In this document: positions 16,060 through 24,574 of the stretch, piece by piece
How positions within the stretch are numbered: the first letter of the stretch is position 1
Layout: every line of letters begins with the position of its first letter
DNA from: an uncultured bacterium
GTDB lineage: Bacteria; Bacillota; Clostridia; Oscillospirales; Ruminococcaceae
DNA length: 35,638 nt
Assembly (NCBI GenBank): GCA_905214265.1
Contig: CAJMLQ010000016.1
Span: forward strand, 1-35,638
Reading direction: 5' to 3'
The notes under the pieces: model-generated
Databases searched by the model: none
Told to the model about the DNA's origin: nothing
Seen by the model: only the letters and a program-made list of their open reading frames with translations
Program-made: the position numbers and the translations under genes

Positions 16060-16806
16060 ATGCAGCGGGTTTTGGGTTACATGCGGAAAGCGGTTCAGGA
16101 ATTTGACCTGATTCAGGACGGAGACCGGATCGCGGTGGGCGTCTCGGGAGGCAAGGACTCCGTCGCCCTTTTGACGGGTCTGGCACGGCTGCGGCGGTTC
16201 ATCGGAATCGACTTCCAACTGACCGCACTGACTTTGGACCCGCAGTTTCAGGGGGTTCCGGGGGACTACTCCGCCATTGAGGCCCTTTGTGCGGAATTGG
16301 AGGTTCCCTACATCCTCAAGCGGACCCAGATCGGCGAAATCGTCTTTGACGCCCGGCAGGAATCCAATCCCTGCAGCCTCTGCGCCCGGATGCGGCGAGG
16401 AGCTCTCCACGACGCCGCCAAAGAAGCCGGTTGCAACAAAATTGCCCTTGGGCACCACTACGACGACGTGATCGAAACCTTTCTGATGAATCTGTTTAAC
16501 GAAGGACGAATCGGGTGCTTCTCCCCCAAGACCTATCTTTCCCGAAAGGATCTGTGGATGATCCGACCGTTGGTATTCGCGCCGGAGAAAGAGATCCGGC
16601 GGGCAGTGGAACGGGCCGGACTCCCCGTGGTCAAGAGTAAGTGTCCTGCCGACGGCTACACCCAACGCCAGGCCACCAAGGAATTTCTGGCTCAGAGGGA
16701 ACGGGAAAGCAACGGGTTCAAATATCGGATTTTCGGTGCGCTGCGGCGCAGCGGAGTCGACGGCTGGGGTTTTCCGGATCCGGTTGACAAACCGCTGAAA
16801 GACTAG
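16060..16806 (+). CDS. TtcA-like tRNA thiolation PP-loop ATPase
   Basis: 248 residues. Family enzymes adenylate a tRNA base and insert sulfur; TtcA makes 2-thiocytidine at position 32. The start is set by GGAGGA before the ATG and by the promoter position. The PP-loop SGGKDS is at 29-34. A CxxC pair (C105, C108 in NPCSLCARMRRG) and a third Cys (C195 in KSKCPADGY) match the cluster ligands of TtcA. GHHYDDVIETFLMN (131-144) is the second family signature. The usual TtcA length is about 250-310 residues. A distant homologue acting on another tRNA position is possible. The small membrane protein gene follows after 46 bases. Confidence 0.85.
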   Translation: MQRVLGYMRKAVQEFDLIQDGDRIAVGVSGGKDSVALLTGLARLRRFIGIDFQLTALTLDPQFQGVPGDYSAIEALCAELEVPYILKRTQIGEIVFDARQESNPCSLCARMRRGALHDAAKEAGCNKIALGHHYDDVIETFLMNLFNEGRIGCFSPKTYLSRKDLWMIRPLVFAPEKEIRRAVERAGLPVVKSKCPADGYTQRQATKEFLAQRERESNGFKYRIFGALRRSGVDGWGFPDPVDKPLKD

Positions 16807-16852
16807 TATGATGGACATAATAAGTGCTTCCGGTGTAGAAGGAGGATTTGAA

Positions 16853-17041
16853 ATGAAAAAGAACGAAAAAGAAAAATCTCCCAAACGGGCTTACCGCAAA
16901 ATGAGCGCCATGTCCCTGGTGTCGATGATTCTCGGGCTGGTGACGGTGGTTCTGGCTGCGGTTTACTTGGTGTTCCGGTTTGTCTCTGACCGCAGCTATC
17001 GCCGCAAATGGCAGGATTACGAAGAGTGCGGGATGATGTAA
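16853..17041 (+). CDS. Small single-pass membrane protein, unknown
   Basis: 62 residues. ATG preceded by AAGGAGG, the best start in the frame. Lys/Arg-rich N-terminus (about 1-16), one hydrophobic segment about 18-42 (AMSLVSMILGLVTVVLAAVY), and a short charged tail (SYRRKWQDYEECGMM). Topology by the positive-inside rule is ambiguous because both ends are basic. No family recognised. Probably transcribed with the TtcA-like gene. Confidence 0.65.
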   Translation: MKKNEKEKSPKRAYRKMSAMSLVSMILGLVTVVLAAVYLVFRFVSDRSYRRKWQDYEECGMM

Positions 17042-17058
17042 AATATCAAGTTTTGGGT

Positions 17059-17488
17059 CAAGCCTTTTAAAAAAGGCTTGCAGGGGTGTGGGGGCGGAGC
17101 CCTCACAGCTCCGCCGCCGCAGCGGCCCGTATGCCGAAGGCAGGGGGCCCGCAGGTCCCCGGCGATGTCCCGCCGGCCGCAATTTCTCTGAAATTGCGGC
17201 ATAAAGCCTTTCTAATGATTTCCAAAATGTAAAACCGCGACAGCGAGTCGAAGCGTTTGATACGTTTCTTCTCGCTGTCGCGGTTTTGCCGTGGTAGGAA
17301 TGGTAGAAAATCCGTTAAGCGTCATTTCTTGCGAAATGACGCCGGCGGGACATCGCCGGGGCGTCTGCGGATGCCCTTGTCTGCGGCGCTTGGGCCGCTG
17401 CGGCGGCGGGGTGGGATTCCGCTCTCTACGGAGAGCGGCTTAGGGGAGCTGCCCCTAAGTACCTCGCAAGCCTTTTTCAAAAGGCTTG
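17059..17488. repeat. Two inverted copies of a hairpin-ended repeat (MITE/REP-like)
   Basis: A gene-free 430-base block. Both outer ends are the same hairpin, arms CAAGCCTTTT and AAAAGGCTTG (17059-17080 and 17467-17488). Inside, left and right halves match as inverted copies: CCGCCGCCGCAGCGGCCC (17111-17128) against 17392-17409, and CCCCGGCGATGTCCCGCCGG (17157-17176) against 17342-17361, both perfect. Each inner end is another hairpin (GCCGCAATTTC/GAAATTGCGGC about 17177-17200; GCGTCATTTC/GAAATGACGC 17319-17342). The right copy has about 27 more bases between the outer hairpin and the GC-rich match and holds two extra small hairpins (17419-17437, 17440-17458). A terminator sits between the copies. 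No transposase gene. Looks like a mobile miniature element pair or a dispersed intergenic repeat. Confidence 0.8.
17231..17287. terminator. Long bidirectional terminator hairpin at the centre of the repeat block
   Basis: Perfect 17-base arms (AAAACCGCGACAGCGAG / CTCGCTGTCGCGGTTTT) with an inner imperfect pairing. A-rich left arm and T-rich right arm let it act in both directions, between the convergent small membrane gene and murC. Confidence 0.85.
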
Positions 17489-17498
17489 ATCTAAAACT

Positions 17499-18863
17499 TC
17501 AGTTTTGGGATTTCAGCTTTTCGACGATCAGATGGGCGCATTTGTTGACATCGCCGCAGCCCAGAGTCAAGATTAGGTCGCCGGAACGGGCATGCTCTAC
17601 GACGTAATCGGCGATTTCCGGGAACTCCGGGAACCAGACGCAGCCGGGGATCTTGGCCGCTAGGTCCTTGGCGTAGATATGGTAGGTATTTTTTTCCCGG
17701 GAGCCCATGATCTCGGAAAGGACGGTAAAGTCGGCGATTTGCAGTACCCGAGCGAAGTCGTCCAGGAGGGTCGCGGTACGGGAATAAGTGAAAGGCTGGT
17801 GGACGGCCCAGACCCGCCGGAAAGGCAGGGCCTTGGCAGCTTTCAGAGTCGCCTCGATCTCCGTGGGGTGGTGGCCGTAATCGTCGGCGACGGTGATGCC
17901 GCCAATATTGCCCAGGACCTCGAATCGCCTCTGGGCCCCATGGAAAGCGTCCAGGCCCCTGGCGCACTGCTCCCAGGTGGCGCCGGCCTCGTGGGCGGCG
18001 GCGCAGGCGGCAATGGCGTTTAGGATATTGTGGTCGCCGGGGATGTGGAGGCGGATGGTAGTGAGAACCTCCTCCTCGCGGCAGAGATCAAAGGAGAGGG
18101 TCACACCGTCCACGTGCTCGATATTTTTGGGGTAGTAATCGTTGATATTGGAATAGCCGAAGGTGAGGATGCGTTTATCCAAGCCCTCTACGGCTTTTTG
18201 GGTATTGCGGTCGTCGCCGTTGACAATGAGGACTTTGGACGCCTTCTGGGCGAATTTCCGGAAGGAGGCGATGAGGTTCTCCATGGTCTTGAAATAGTCC
18301 AAGTGGTCGGCGTCGATGTTCAGAATGACAGCAATATCCGGGTAGAGCTTTAGAAAAGTATCGACGAACTCGCAGGCCTCACAGACCATGATGGGGCTCT
18401 GGCCCACCCTGCCGCTGCCGTGGATGGCGGGGAGCTTACCGCCGATGACGCAGGTGGGGTCCAGGCCGGCGTCCAGAAGGATCTGGACCGTCATGGAGGT
18501 AGTGGTGGTCTTACCGTGGGTGCCGCTGATGCAGACGGCATCAGAATAGTGGGCCGTGACCTCTCCCAGGAGAACGCTACGCTCCACGGTGGGAACGCCG
18601 CTTTGACGAGCGGCGATGAGTTCGGGGTTGTCGTCCATGATGGCGGCAGTGTGAACAATGAGGTCCGCGCCGGCAATGTTTTCCGCCCGCTGGCCCAGGG
18701 TGACGGGGATGCCCATCTCACGGACCATCTGGAGGGTGTCTGTCTCGTTATTATCCGATCCGGTGAGGTAGTAGCCCTTGGCGTGGAGGATCTGGGCCAG
18801 TGGAAACATGCCGGAGCCTCCGATCCCGATAAAGTGGATGTGGCGTTTGTTTTCCAATAACAT
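17499..18863 (-). CDS. murC: UDP-N-acetylmuramate--L-alanine ligase MurC
   Basis: Cytoplasmic ATP-dependent ligase that adds L-Ala to UDP-MurNAc, the first amino acid of the peptidoglycan stem. 454 residues, the usual length. The N-terminal UDP-binding Rossmann part has HFIGIGGSGMFPLAQIL (about 9-25). The ATP-binding loop GTHGKTTTT is at 114-122. DADHLDYF and the C-terminal DDYGHHPTEIEATL identify MurC among Mur ligases. The ATG at 18863 gives the family N-terminus, but the ribosome site AAGGAGAG lies about 35 bases upstream, with an 8-pair hairpin between them (see findings). It starts 43 bases after the recG stop, so probably one transcript. Confidence 0.95.
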   Translation of the reverse strand: MLLENKRHIHFIGIGGSGMFPLAQILHAKGYYLTGSDNNETDTLQMVREMGIPVTLGQRAENIAGADLIVHTAAIMDDNPELIAARQSGVPTVERSVLLGEVTAHYSDAVCISGTHGKTTTTSMTVQILLDAGLDPTCVIGGKLPAIHGSGRVGQSPIMVCEACEFVDTFLKLYPDIAVILNIDADHLDYFKTMENLIASFRKFAQKASKVLIVNGDDRNTQKAVEGLDKRILTFGYSNINDYYPKNIEHVDGVTLSFDLCREEEVLTTIRLHIPGDHNILNAIAACAAAHEAGATWEQCARGLDAFHGAQRRFEVLGNIGGITVADDYGHHPTEIEATLKAAKALPFRRVWAVHQPFTYSRTATLLDDFARVLQIADFTVLSEIMGSREKNTYHIYAKDLAAKIPGCVWFPEFPEIADYVVEHARSGDLILTLGCGDVNKCAHLIVEKLKSQN

Positions 18864-18906
18864 AACTCTGTGCGAAGGACGGATCTCGTCCTTCTCTCCT
18901 TTCCGG

Positions 18907-20946
18907 TCAATTCCAGCCGTCTTTATTCTGGTCAAAAAGTCCGGCAATAATCACGCCCATGGCCTCATGGCCGGGCTGGGTCAGCTCCGGGTCCCGGCGC
19001 AGCAACTCCCGGGCCGTGTCTTGGGCCTCCTGAAAGAGGTCCCGGTCCTCCATCAGGTCGGCAATGGCCAGGGCGGGCATGCCGTGCTGGCGGCTGCCGA
19101 AGAAATCCCCGGAGCCTCGGAGCTTTAAGTCCTCCTGGGCAATAACAAAGCCGTCGGAGGTGGATTTCATGACGGCAAGGCGGCGGCGGTTCTCCTCATT
19201 TTCATTGTCGGAGACCAGGATGCAGTAGGAATGGGCGCTCCCCCGCCCCACCCGGCCTCGAAGCTGATGCAGCTGGGCCAGACCGAAGCGCTCGGCGTTT
19301 TCCACCATCATGATGGTGGCGTTGGGGACGTCCACGCCCACCTCCACCACGGTGGTAGAAACCAGAAGCTGGATACGGTTTTCCTTGAAGTCCACCATGA
19401 CGGCGTCCTTTTCGGCGGATTTCATCCGGCCGTGGAGAAGGCCGATGCGGCAGCCGGGGAGCTGGCGCTCCAAGCGCTGGGCGTACTGGGTGGCCGCCAG
19501 CAGCTCGCTGTCCGAGTCTTCTACCAGGGGACAAACGATGTAGGCCTGCTCCCCGGCATCCAGGTGCTGGCGGATGAACCCCAGAGCGCGGCTCCGCTTG
19601 TCGGAGTGAACCACCAGGGTTTCCACCGGCTGGCGGCCCTTGGGCAGCTCGTCGAGGATGGATAGGTCCAGGTCCCCGTAAAGGATCAGGGCCAGAGTCC
19701 GGGGGATGGGGGTGGCAGACATGACCAGGCTGTGGGGACTGTCGCCTTTCCCGGCCAGCTTCCGGCGCTGTTCCACGCCGAAGCGATGCTGCTCATCGGT
19801 GACCACCAGTCCCAAGGAGCGGAAGGCGGTGGATTGCTGGACCAGTGCGTGGGTGCCCACGGCTACATCGTACTCCCCGACGGCCAAGGCCTCTTTGAGG
19901 TCTGCTTTCTGCTTCGGCGTCAGGGAGCCGGTGAGGAGACAGGTCCGGACGCCCAAAGGCTCCAGGGTCCTTCGGAGGGTCTCTGCGTGCTGGGCGGCCA
20001 GGATCTCCGTGGGGGCCATGATGGCGGACTGGTAGCCGTTTTTCGCAGCCGCATAGGCCGCCGCCGCGGCCACCATGGTCTTGCCGGAGCCCACGTCTCC
20101 CTGGAGAAGGCGGTTCATGGGGCAGGGCTTCTGCATATCCGCCAGGATCTCACCGACGGCGCGGCGCTGAGCGCCGGTCAAGGCAAAAGGAAGAGACTTT
20201 TCAAAGGGGGAGAGGTCCGTCTCCCGCAGCTGGACGGCGGTGGCTGCCTTCTCCCGGCCGCGGAGGCGGATGAGTCCCAGGGAGAGGGTGAAAAACTCCT
20301 CAAAGACCAGGCGGCGGCGGGCGATATCATAGGCCTCCCGGCCCTGGGGAAAGTGAATGTTTTCGATGGCGTAGCGGAGCTGGCAGAGCTGCTGCTCCCG
20401 GAGGATCTCCCGGGGCATGGGATCCTCCAACTGGTCGGCGAAGCGCTCCACCGCCTCGGACAGGTTATTGACCACCATGCCGTTGGACAGACCCTCGGTG
20501 AGGTTGTAGACCGGACGGAGGGTCCCGCCGTCCTTCGCCTCTACATAGGAGGAAAGGGCCAACTGGAAATGCCCGGCGTTCTTGGAAAAGCGGCCGGCAA
20601 AAAGGTACTCCTCCCCGGCCTTCATCCCATAATATGCGTATTCGTTATTAAAAATGGTCACCTGGAAGTTGGAAACGCCGTCGTTGGCAAAAAGTTTATA
20701 AATGACCAGGCCTTTTCGGATGGAGGCGGGAGGCATCCGGCGGACGATCACGCCCTTGATCACGCAGTTCTCCCCTTCCGGACAGTCCGCCGCAGGAATC
20801 GGGGAGGTGTAGTCCAGATAGGTCCGGGGGTAGAAGCGGAGCAGGTCCCCCACGGTGGAAACGCCCAGCTTTTCGTAGAGGGCGGCCCGCTTCGTACCGA
20901 CGTTTTTCAGAATCGTGATGGGGGACGCCAGGGTTTCGTCCGGCAT
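18907..20946 (-). CDS. recG: ATP-dependent DNA helicase RecG
   Basis: Branch-migrating helicase that reverses stalled forks and processes Holliday junctions. 679 residues, standard for RecG. ATG at 20946 preceded by AAAGGAGGG. The N-terminal wedge/OB domain (about 60-170) precedes the motor: Walker A GDVGSGKT at about 283-290, motif II DEQH at 384-387, then MSATPIPRTLAL, the C-terminal helicase motifs VVEVGVDVPNATIMMVENAE and LHQLRGRVGRG, and the closing RGSGDFFGSRQHGMP. Located downstream of fakA as in many Firmicutes (B. subtilis yloU-yloV-sda-recG). A terminator lies between fakA and recG, and I found no strong separate promoter, so partial read-through is possible. Confidence 0.97.
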   Translation of the reverse strand: MPDETLASPITILKNVGTKRAALYEKLGVSTVGDLLRFYPRTYLDYTSPIPAADCPEGENCVIKGVIVRRMPPASIRKGLVIYKLFANDGVSNFQVTIFNNEYAYYGMKAGEEYLFAGRFSKNAGHFQLALSSYVEAKDGGTLRPVYNLTEGLSNGMVVNNLSEAVERFADQLEDPMPREILREQQLCQLRYAIENIHFPQGREAYDIARRRLVFEEFFTLSLGLIRLRGREKAATAVQLRETDLSPFEKSLPFALTGAQRRAVGEILADMQKPCPMNRLLQGDVGSGKTMVAAAAAYAAAKNGYQSAIMAPTEILAAQHAETLRRTLEPLGVRTCLLTGSLTPKQKADLKEALAVGEYDVAVGTHALVQQSTAFRSLGLVVTDEQHRFGVEQRRKLAGKGDSPHSLVMSATPIPRTLALILYGDLDLSILDELPKGRQPVETLVVHSDKRSRALGFIRQHLDAGEQAYIVCPLVEDSDSELLAATQYAQRLERQLPGCRIGLLHGRMKSAEKDAVMVDFKENRIQLLVSTTVVEVGVDVPNATIMMVENAERFGLAQLHQLRGRVGRGSAHSYCILVSDNENEENRRRLAVMKSTSDGFVIAQEDLKLRGSGDFFGSRQHGMPALAIADLMEDRDLFQEAQDTARELLRRDPELTQPGHEAMGVIIAGLFDQNKDGWN

Positions 20947-21014
20947 AGGCTGCCCTCCTTTCAAAATGGTCCGCTGCTTAGGAATTCCAGGTTTTAACGG
21001 AATCCCCTGCAACG

Positions 21015-21046
21015 AAAAGCAAGCCCATTGCTCTGCAATGGGCTTG
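21015..21046 (-). terminator. Terminator between fakA and recG
   Basis: Perfect 12-base stem (CAAGCCCATTGC / GCAATGGGCTTG), 3-base loop, followed on the minus strand by CTTTTCG; 15 bases after the fakA stop. Confidence 0.75.
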
Positions 21047-21060
21047 AGCCGGTATGGGGA

Positions 21061-22704
21061 TTATTCCACCGAAACGATGTAATAGTAAACGGGCTGGCCG
21101 CCGTTGATGAGGTTGACTTCCAGATTAGATGACAGCTTGGATTTCAGAAGGTCACAGGCCTCCTGGGCCTGATCGTCGGTAACGTCGGCGCCGTAAAGAA
21201 CGGTGACAAAGCTGGAATCCTTACGAACCAAGGACCGGGTCAGCTTATAAAGGGATTTGGTCAGATCCTTCTCCACAAAGCTCAACTTGCCGTTTTCCAT
21301 AGCCAAGATCTCGCCGGCCTTGATGTTGTGGCCGTCGAACTCGCTGTCCCGGGCGGCAAAGGTGATCTGGCCGGTCTGGACGCGGGAGAACGCCTCGGTC
21401 ATCAGGACCTGATTATCGTTAAAGGACGCATCCGGGTCAAAGGCCAGCATAGCGGAGATCCCCTGGGGGATACTGACAGTCTGAAGGACGCAGACCCGGC
21501 GGTCGGCCAGCTTGACAGCCTGTTCCGCTGCCATGATGATGTTTTTGTTGTTGGGAAGGACAAAAACCGTCTGGGCGGGAGTGGACTGGATAGCCTTGAG
21601 GATGTCGTCAGTGCTGGGGTTCATGGTCTGGCCGCCGGTGACGACGCGGGTGACGCCCAGATCCTCAAACAGGGACTGAACGCCCTGGCCCGCAGCCACA
21701 GCGACAAAGCCGAAGGGCACGTCTGGATCCACGGGGACGTAGGAGGAATCCTCCTCCATCTGGTCGGCTTCCGTGACCTGGGCGGTGTGCTGCTCCTTCA
21801 TGTTTTCGATCTTCATCTTGGTGAGGGAACCGAATTTCAGGCCGTTTTCCAAAGCGTCGCCGGGATGGTTGGTGTGAACGTGGACCTTGATGATCTCCTC
21901 GTCGTCCACCACCACGACGCTGTCCCCGATGGATTCCAGGTAGGCGCGAAGTTTCAGGGCGTCGCCGGAACCGGAGGCTTTCTCCACGATAAACTCGGTG
22001 CAGTAGGCGAACTTGATGTCTCCGCTGGCTTCCGCAACCGCCGAACGCTTGGCCCGGGGAGCGGCCGCAGGCTGTGCGGTCTCAGGGCGGACAACCGCGC
22101 CGCCTTCAAACACGGCGAGCATAGCCCTGACAATGACCACGAAGCCCATGCCGCCCGCGTCGACGACACCGGCTTTTTTCAGGACCGGCAGCATCTCGGG
22201 AGTGCGCTCCAGGGTTTCCTCTGCCTGGGCGGCGATGGCGCGAAAAACGGTGAGGGCATCGTTGGTCTGGCAGGCAATCTCCTGCGCCTTTTCCGCTGCC
22301 TCGCGGGCCACGGTGAGGATGGTGCCCTCCGTAGGCTTCATGACCGCCTTATAAGCGGCCGTGACGCCTTCGCTCAGGGCCTCGGCCAGGTCGGCGCCGG
22401 TGGCCTCGGTCTTGTCCTTCAGGCCCTTGCTGAACCCCCGGAACAGCAGGGACAAAATCACGCCGGAGTTTCCCCGTGCACCCCGCAGCAGGGCGGAGGC
22501 CGCCACCTTGGAGGTTTCGGCCACGGTCGGTTCCTTAAGGAGCTCCAACTCCCGTACCGCCGCGCCGATGGTCATAGACATATTGGTACCAGTGTCCCCA
22601 TCCGGGACGGGGAAAACGTTTAATTCGTCAACTTTTTGCTTCTGATTCGCAATCGTATACGCCGCGGACACAATTGCGTCGCGCAGCACACTTCCGTTAA
22701 TCAC
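21061..22704 (-). CDS. fakA: Fatty acid kinase FakA-like protein (DhaL/DegV-type, YloV)
   Basis: Kinase subunit that phosphorylates fatty acids bound to a FakB carrier, feeding exogenous fatty acids into phospholipids. About 547 residues. The GTG at 22704 is preferred (VINGSVLRDAIVSAA aligns with the family N-terminus, AAGGAG lies 11 bases before it); an upstream GTG at 22716 overlaps the ribosome site. The N-terminal DhaL nucleotide domain carries PVPDGDTGTNM (32-42) with the metal-binding Asp residues and ALLRGARGNSGVILSLLFRG. The middle holds a Gly-Met-rich VDAGGMGFVVIVRAML. The C-terminal half has DegV-like strands, including TGGQTMNPSTDDIL and PNNKNIIMAAEQA. It follows the asp23 gene by 60 bases, the usual yloU-yloV order. 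Confidence 0.93.
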   Translation of the reverse strand: MINGSVLRDAIVSAAYTIANQKQKVDELNVFPVPDGDTGTNMSMTIGAAVRELELLKEPTVAETSKVAASALLRGARGNSGVILSLLFRGFSKGLKDKTEATGADLAEALSEGVTAAYKAVMKPTEGTILTVAREAAEKAQEIACQTNDALTVFRAIAAQAEETLERTPEMLPVLKKAGVVDAGGMGFVVIVRAMLAVFEGGAVVRPETAQPAAAPRAKRSAVAEASGDIKFAYCTEFIVEKASGSGDALKLRAYLESIGDSVVVVDDEEIIKVHVHTNHPGDALENGLKFGSLTKMKIENMKEQHTAQVTEADQMEEDSSYVPVDPDVPFGFVAVAAGQGVQSLFEDLGVTRVVTGGQTMNPSTDDILKAIQSTPAQTVFVLPNNKNIIMAAEQAVKLADRRVCVLQTVSIPQGISAMLAFDPDASFNDNQVLMTEAFSRVQTGQITFAARDSEFDGHNIKAGEILAMENGKLSFVEKDLTKSLYKLTRSLVRKDSSFVTVLYGADVTDDQAQEACDLLKSKLSSNLEVNLINGGQPVYYYIVSVE

Positions 22705-22764
22705 TGAAAGCCGCACTCCTTACCCGGCGCCGGAAAGGCGCCTTCCTTAATTTCTGATCCGCGC

Positions 22765-23118
22765 TCAGCTGGTCCGCATCCCGTCCACATAGACGTTTAC
22801 GTGATCCACCTGGATTCCGGTCACATCCTCCACGGTATAGCTCACCTTGTGCATGATGCTCTTGACGATAGCGGAAATATTGGTGCCGTACATCACGATG
22901 ATGTGCAGATCGATCACCAATCTGCCGTTTTTATTGCGGATCTTCACGCCGCGGGAGTCCTCGCGGCCGCGGAGCACCTTGCTTAAAAAGCCCTGGGCCG
23001 GGTCGGAAATCGCCATTCCGGCCACTCCAAAACAGCTGGTCGCCGTCGCACCGACCAGATTGACAAAAAAGTTTTGGGAAATATCGATGGTGCCAAGATG
23101 GTTTTTGAGTTTTACCAT
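22765..23118 (-). CDS. Asp23/Gls24 family envelope stress protein (YloU-like)
   Basis: 117 residues. The ATG at 23118 is preceded by AAAGGGGG; upstream codons in the frame lack family similarity. The sequence shows the Asp23 pattern: ISQNFFVNLVGATATSCFGV, MAISDPAQGFLSKVLRG, NGRLVIDLHIIVMYGTNISA and VKSIMHKVSYTVEDVTGIQV ending in NVYVDGMR. Cytoplasmic, often membrane-associated; in B. subtilis YloU is encoded just before YloV (FakA), as here. The molecular role in that pair is not settled. It starts the leftward operon and has a good promoter. Confidence 0.93.
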   Translation of the reverse strand: MVKLKNHLGTIDISQNFFVNLVGATATSCFGVAGMAISDPAQGFLSKVLRGREDSRGVKIRNKNGRLVIDLHIIVMYGTNISAIVKSIMHKVSYTVEDVTGIQVDHVNVYVDGMRTS

Positions 23119-23233
23119 GAACAAACCCCCTTTATTCCGAAAGCACGCATCCCCCGAAGCGGGCGGACAGACCGTCCGGCAGCAAAAAACACGCACGGTT
23201 TCCTGATTTCTTCCGATGGGTATTCTTATTAAC

Positions 23234-23262
23234 AGTTTAATCAAAAATGCCCTCTTTGTCAA
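23234..23262 (-). promoter_or_regulatory. Promoter of the asp23-fakA operon
   Basis: On the minus strand: perfect TTGACA (23262-23257), 17-base spacer, TAAACT (23239-23234). Confidence 0.7.
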
Positions 23263-23319
23263 GGGAATCCCTGAAAGGTTCACAGTCTCGCCAAAAAATT
23301 CCCCCGCGGCGCCGCCCGC

Positions 23320-23346
23320 ATATCCCGCCGGTTCGGCGCATACCCT
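23320..23346 (+). promoter_or_regulatory. Candidate sigma-E promoter of spoIIP
   Basis: ATA (23320-23322), 16 bases, CATACCCT (23339-23346), close to the sigma-E consensus ATA-16-CATACANT with one mismatch. It lies 40 bases before the spoIIP ATG. SpoIIP is in the sigma-E regulon of B. subtilis. Confidence 0.45.
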
Positions 23347-23386
23347 GTACTATACGGCGGAAAAACAAGGAAAGGGGGAGTCTGTC

Positions 23387-24559
23387 ATGCGTACCCGTCT
23401 GCGCCGCAGACTGCTCGTAAAAAAAATCTTGGTTGCGCTTTTTTTAGCGGTATCCATTCCGGCGGCGGCCGGAATGCTGCTCTGGAGTCTTCCCACCATA
23501 TCCGGCTACGTTGCCAAGGCCGGGCTGATCTCAGCGGGACTTACGCTGCCGGAAGGCGGACTGGCCCTTTTACAGGGATTTGTGGCAGAATCCGATGAAC
23601 CGGAACCGTCACAGACAGCCTCCCTGCCGGCGATGGATCCGATCCAGGAGGGCCCCGACCCAATCCAGCCCCTTTCGGAGCAGTCCCAGAAAGAAAGCTC
23701 CGCCCTCCCGGAAAGCAGCGCGGAGACGGAACCGGAACCGGATCCTTTCATCCCCGAAGAGAACCGGGCGGCGCTGGTCCACAAGACTTACACCACCGCT
23801 CCCTCCAATATTTATATTCCCCTGGAAAACGGGTATATTAAAAACTGCACCTCTATTTCCAGAGAAGAAATCATTAAGCAGGTCCAGAACCCCCCCTATT
23901 TCACCATAGAAGACACTGACGAGCCCCAGGTGCTCATCATGCACACCCATACGACGGAAAGCTACATGCCCTTTAACGGGGATGTCTACGACAAGACGAC
24001 CAGCTTCCGATCCACGGATAACAGCAAAAATATGTCCGTCGTCGGGAACCACATTGCCGAACAGTTGGAGGCCGCCGGGATCGGAGTCCTCCACGACGTC
24101 ACGCAGCACGACTACCCTTCCTACAACGGTTCCTACGACCGGTCCCGGGTAACGGTGCAGAAATACTTAGAGCAGTATCCCTCCATCAAGGTGGTGCTGG
24201 ACATCCACCGGGACGCCATTGTTTCCGGCGACACGGTGACCGCGCCGGTGGCGGAGATCGACGGCAGGACCGCCGCCCAAGTCATGATCATCTCCGGCTG
24301 CGAAAACGGGACCATGAACTATCCGGACTACATGAAGAACCTGAGCTTTTCCGCAGCGCTGCAGAACCAGATGGAAGGGGATTATCCCGGACTAACCCGG
24401 CCGGTGCTCTTCGACTACCGGTTTTACAACCAGAACCTGACCACAGGCTCCATCCTCATCGAGGTGGGCGGACACGGCAACACCCTAGAGCAGGCCAGCT
24501 ATTCCGGCGATCTCATCGGAAAAGCGCTGGGCGAACTGCTGGGCAGCTTAAAAAAATAA
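23387..24559 (+). CDS. spoIIP: Stage II sporulation protein P (SpoIIP)
   Basis: Membrane-anchored peptidoglycan amidase/endopeptidase of the DMP engulfment machine, which acts with SpoIID and SpoIIM after polar division. 390 residues; ATG at 23387 after AAAGGGGGAG. Basic N-terminus, membrane segment about 15-37, Pro/Glu/Ser-rich linker about 70-125, then the catalytic domain: the first zinc-ligand region IMHTHTTESY (His186/His188, Glu191), MSVVGNHIAEQLEAAGIGVL, VVLDIHRDA, and the C-terminal Glu in SILIEVGGHGNTLEQA. The family pattern is complete. A membrane-protein gene and two coat-protein genes follow on the same strand, suggesting a sporulation cluster. Confidence 0.95.
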   Translation: MRTRLRRRLLVKKILVALFLAVSIPAAAGMLLWSLPTISGYVAKAGLISAGLTLPEGGLALLQGFVAESDEPEPSQTASLPAMDPIQEGPDPIQPLSEQSQKESSALPESSAETEPEPDPFIPEENRAALVHKTYTTAPSNIYIPLENGYIKNCTSISREEIIKQVQNPPYFTIEDTDEPQVLIMHTHTTESYMPFNGDVYDKTTSFRSTDNSKNMSVVGNHIAEQLEAAGIGVLHDVTQHDYPSYNGSYDRSRVTVQKYLEQYPSIKVVLDIHRDAIVSGDTVTAPVAEIDGRTAAQVMIISGCENGTMNYPDYMKNLSFSAALQNQMEGDYPGLTRPVLFDYRFYNQNLTTGSILIEVGGHGNTLEQASYSGDLIGKALGELLGSLKK

Positions 24560-24574
24560 CCGGAGGCTTTTTTC

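Noticed and set aside
17059..17488. CRISPR array
   Set aside because: The repeats are inverted, hairpin-forming and of two copies, with no regular spacers and no cas genes.
17059..17488. Insertion sequence remnant with transposase
   Set aside because: No transposase-like frame; only non-coding hairpins. Kept as a MITE/REP-like repeat.
19732..22623. Long open frames on the plus strand opposite recG and fakA (over 400 codons each)
   Set aside because: They lie antisense to genes with complete family motifs, have no ribosome site, and reflect high-GC codon bias.
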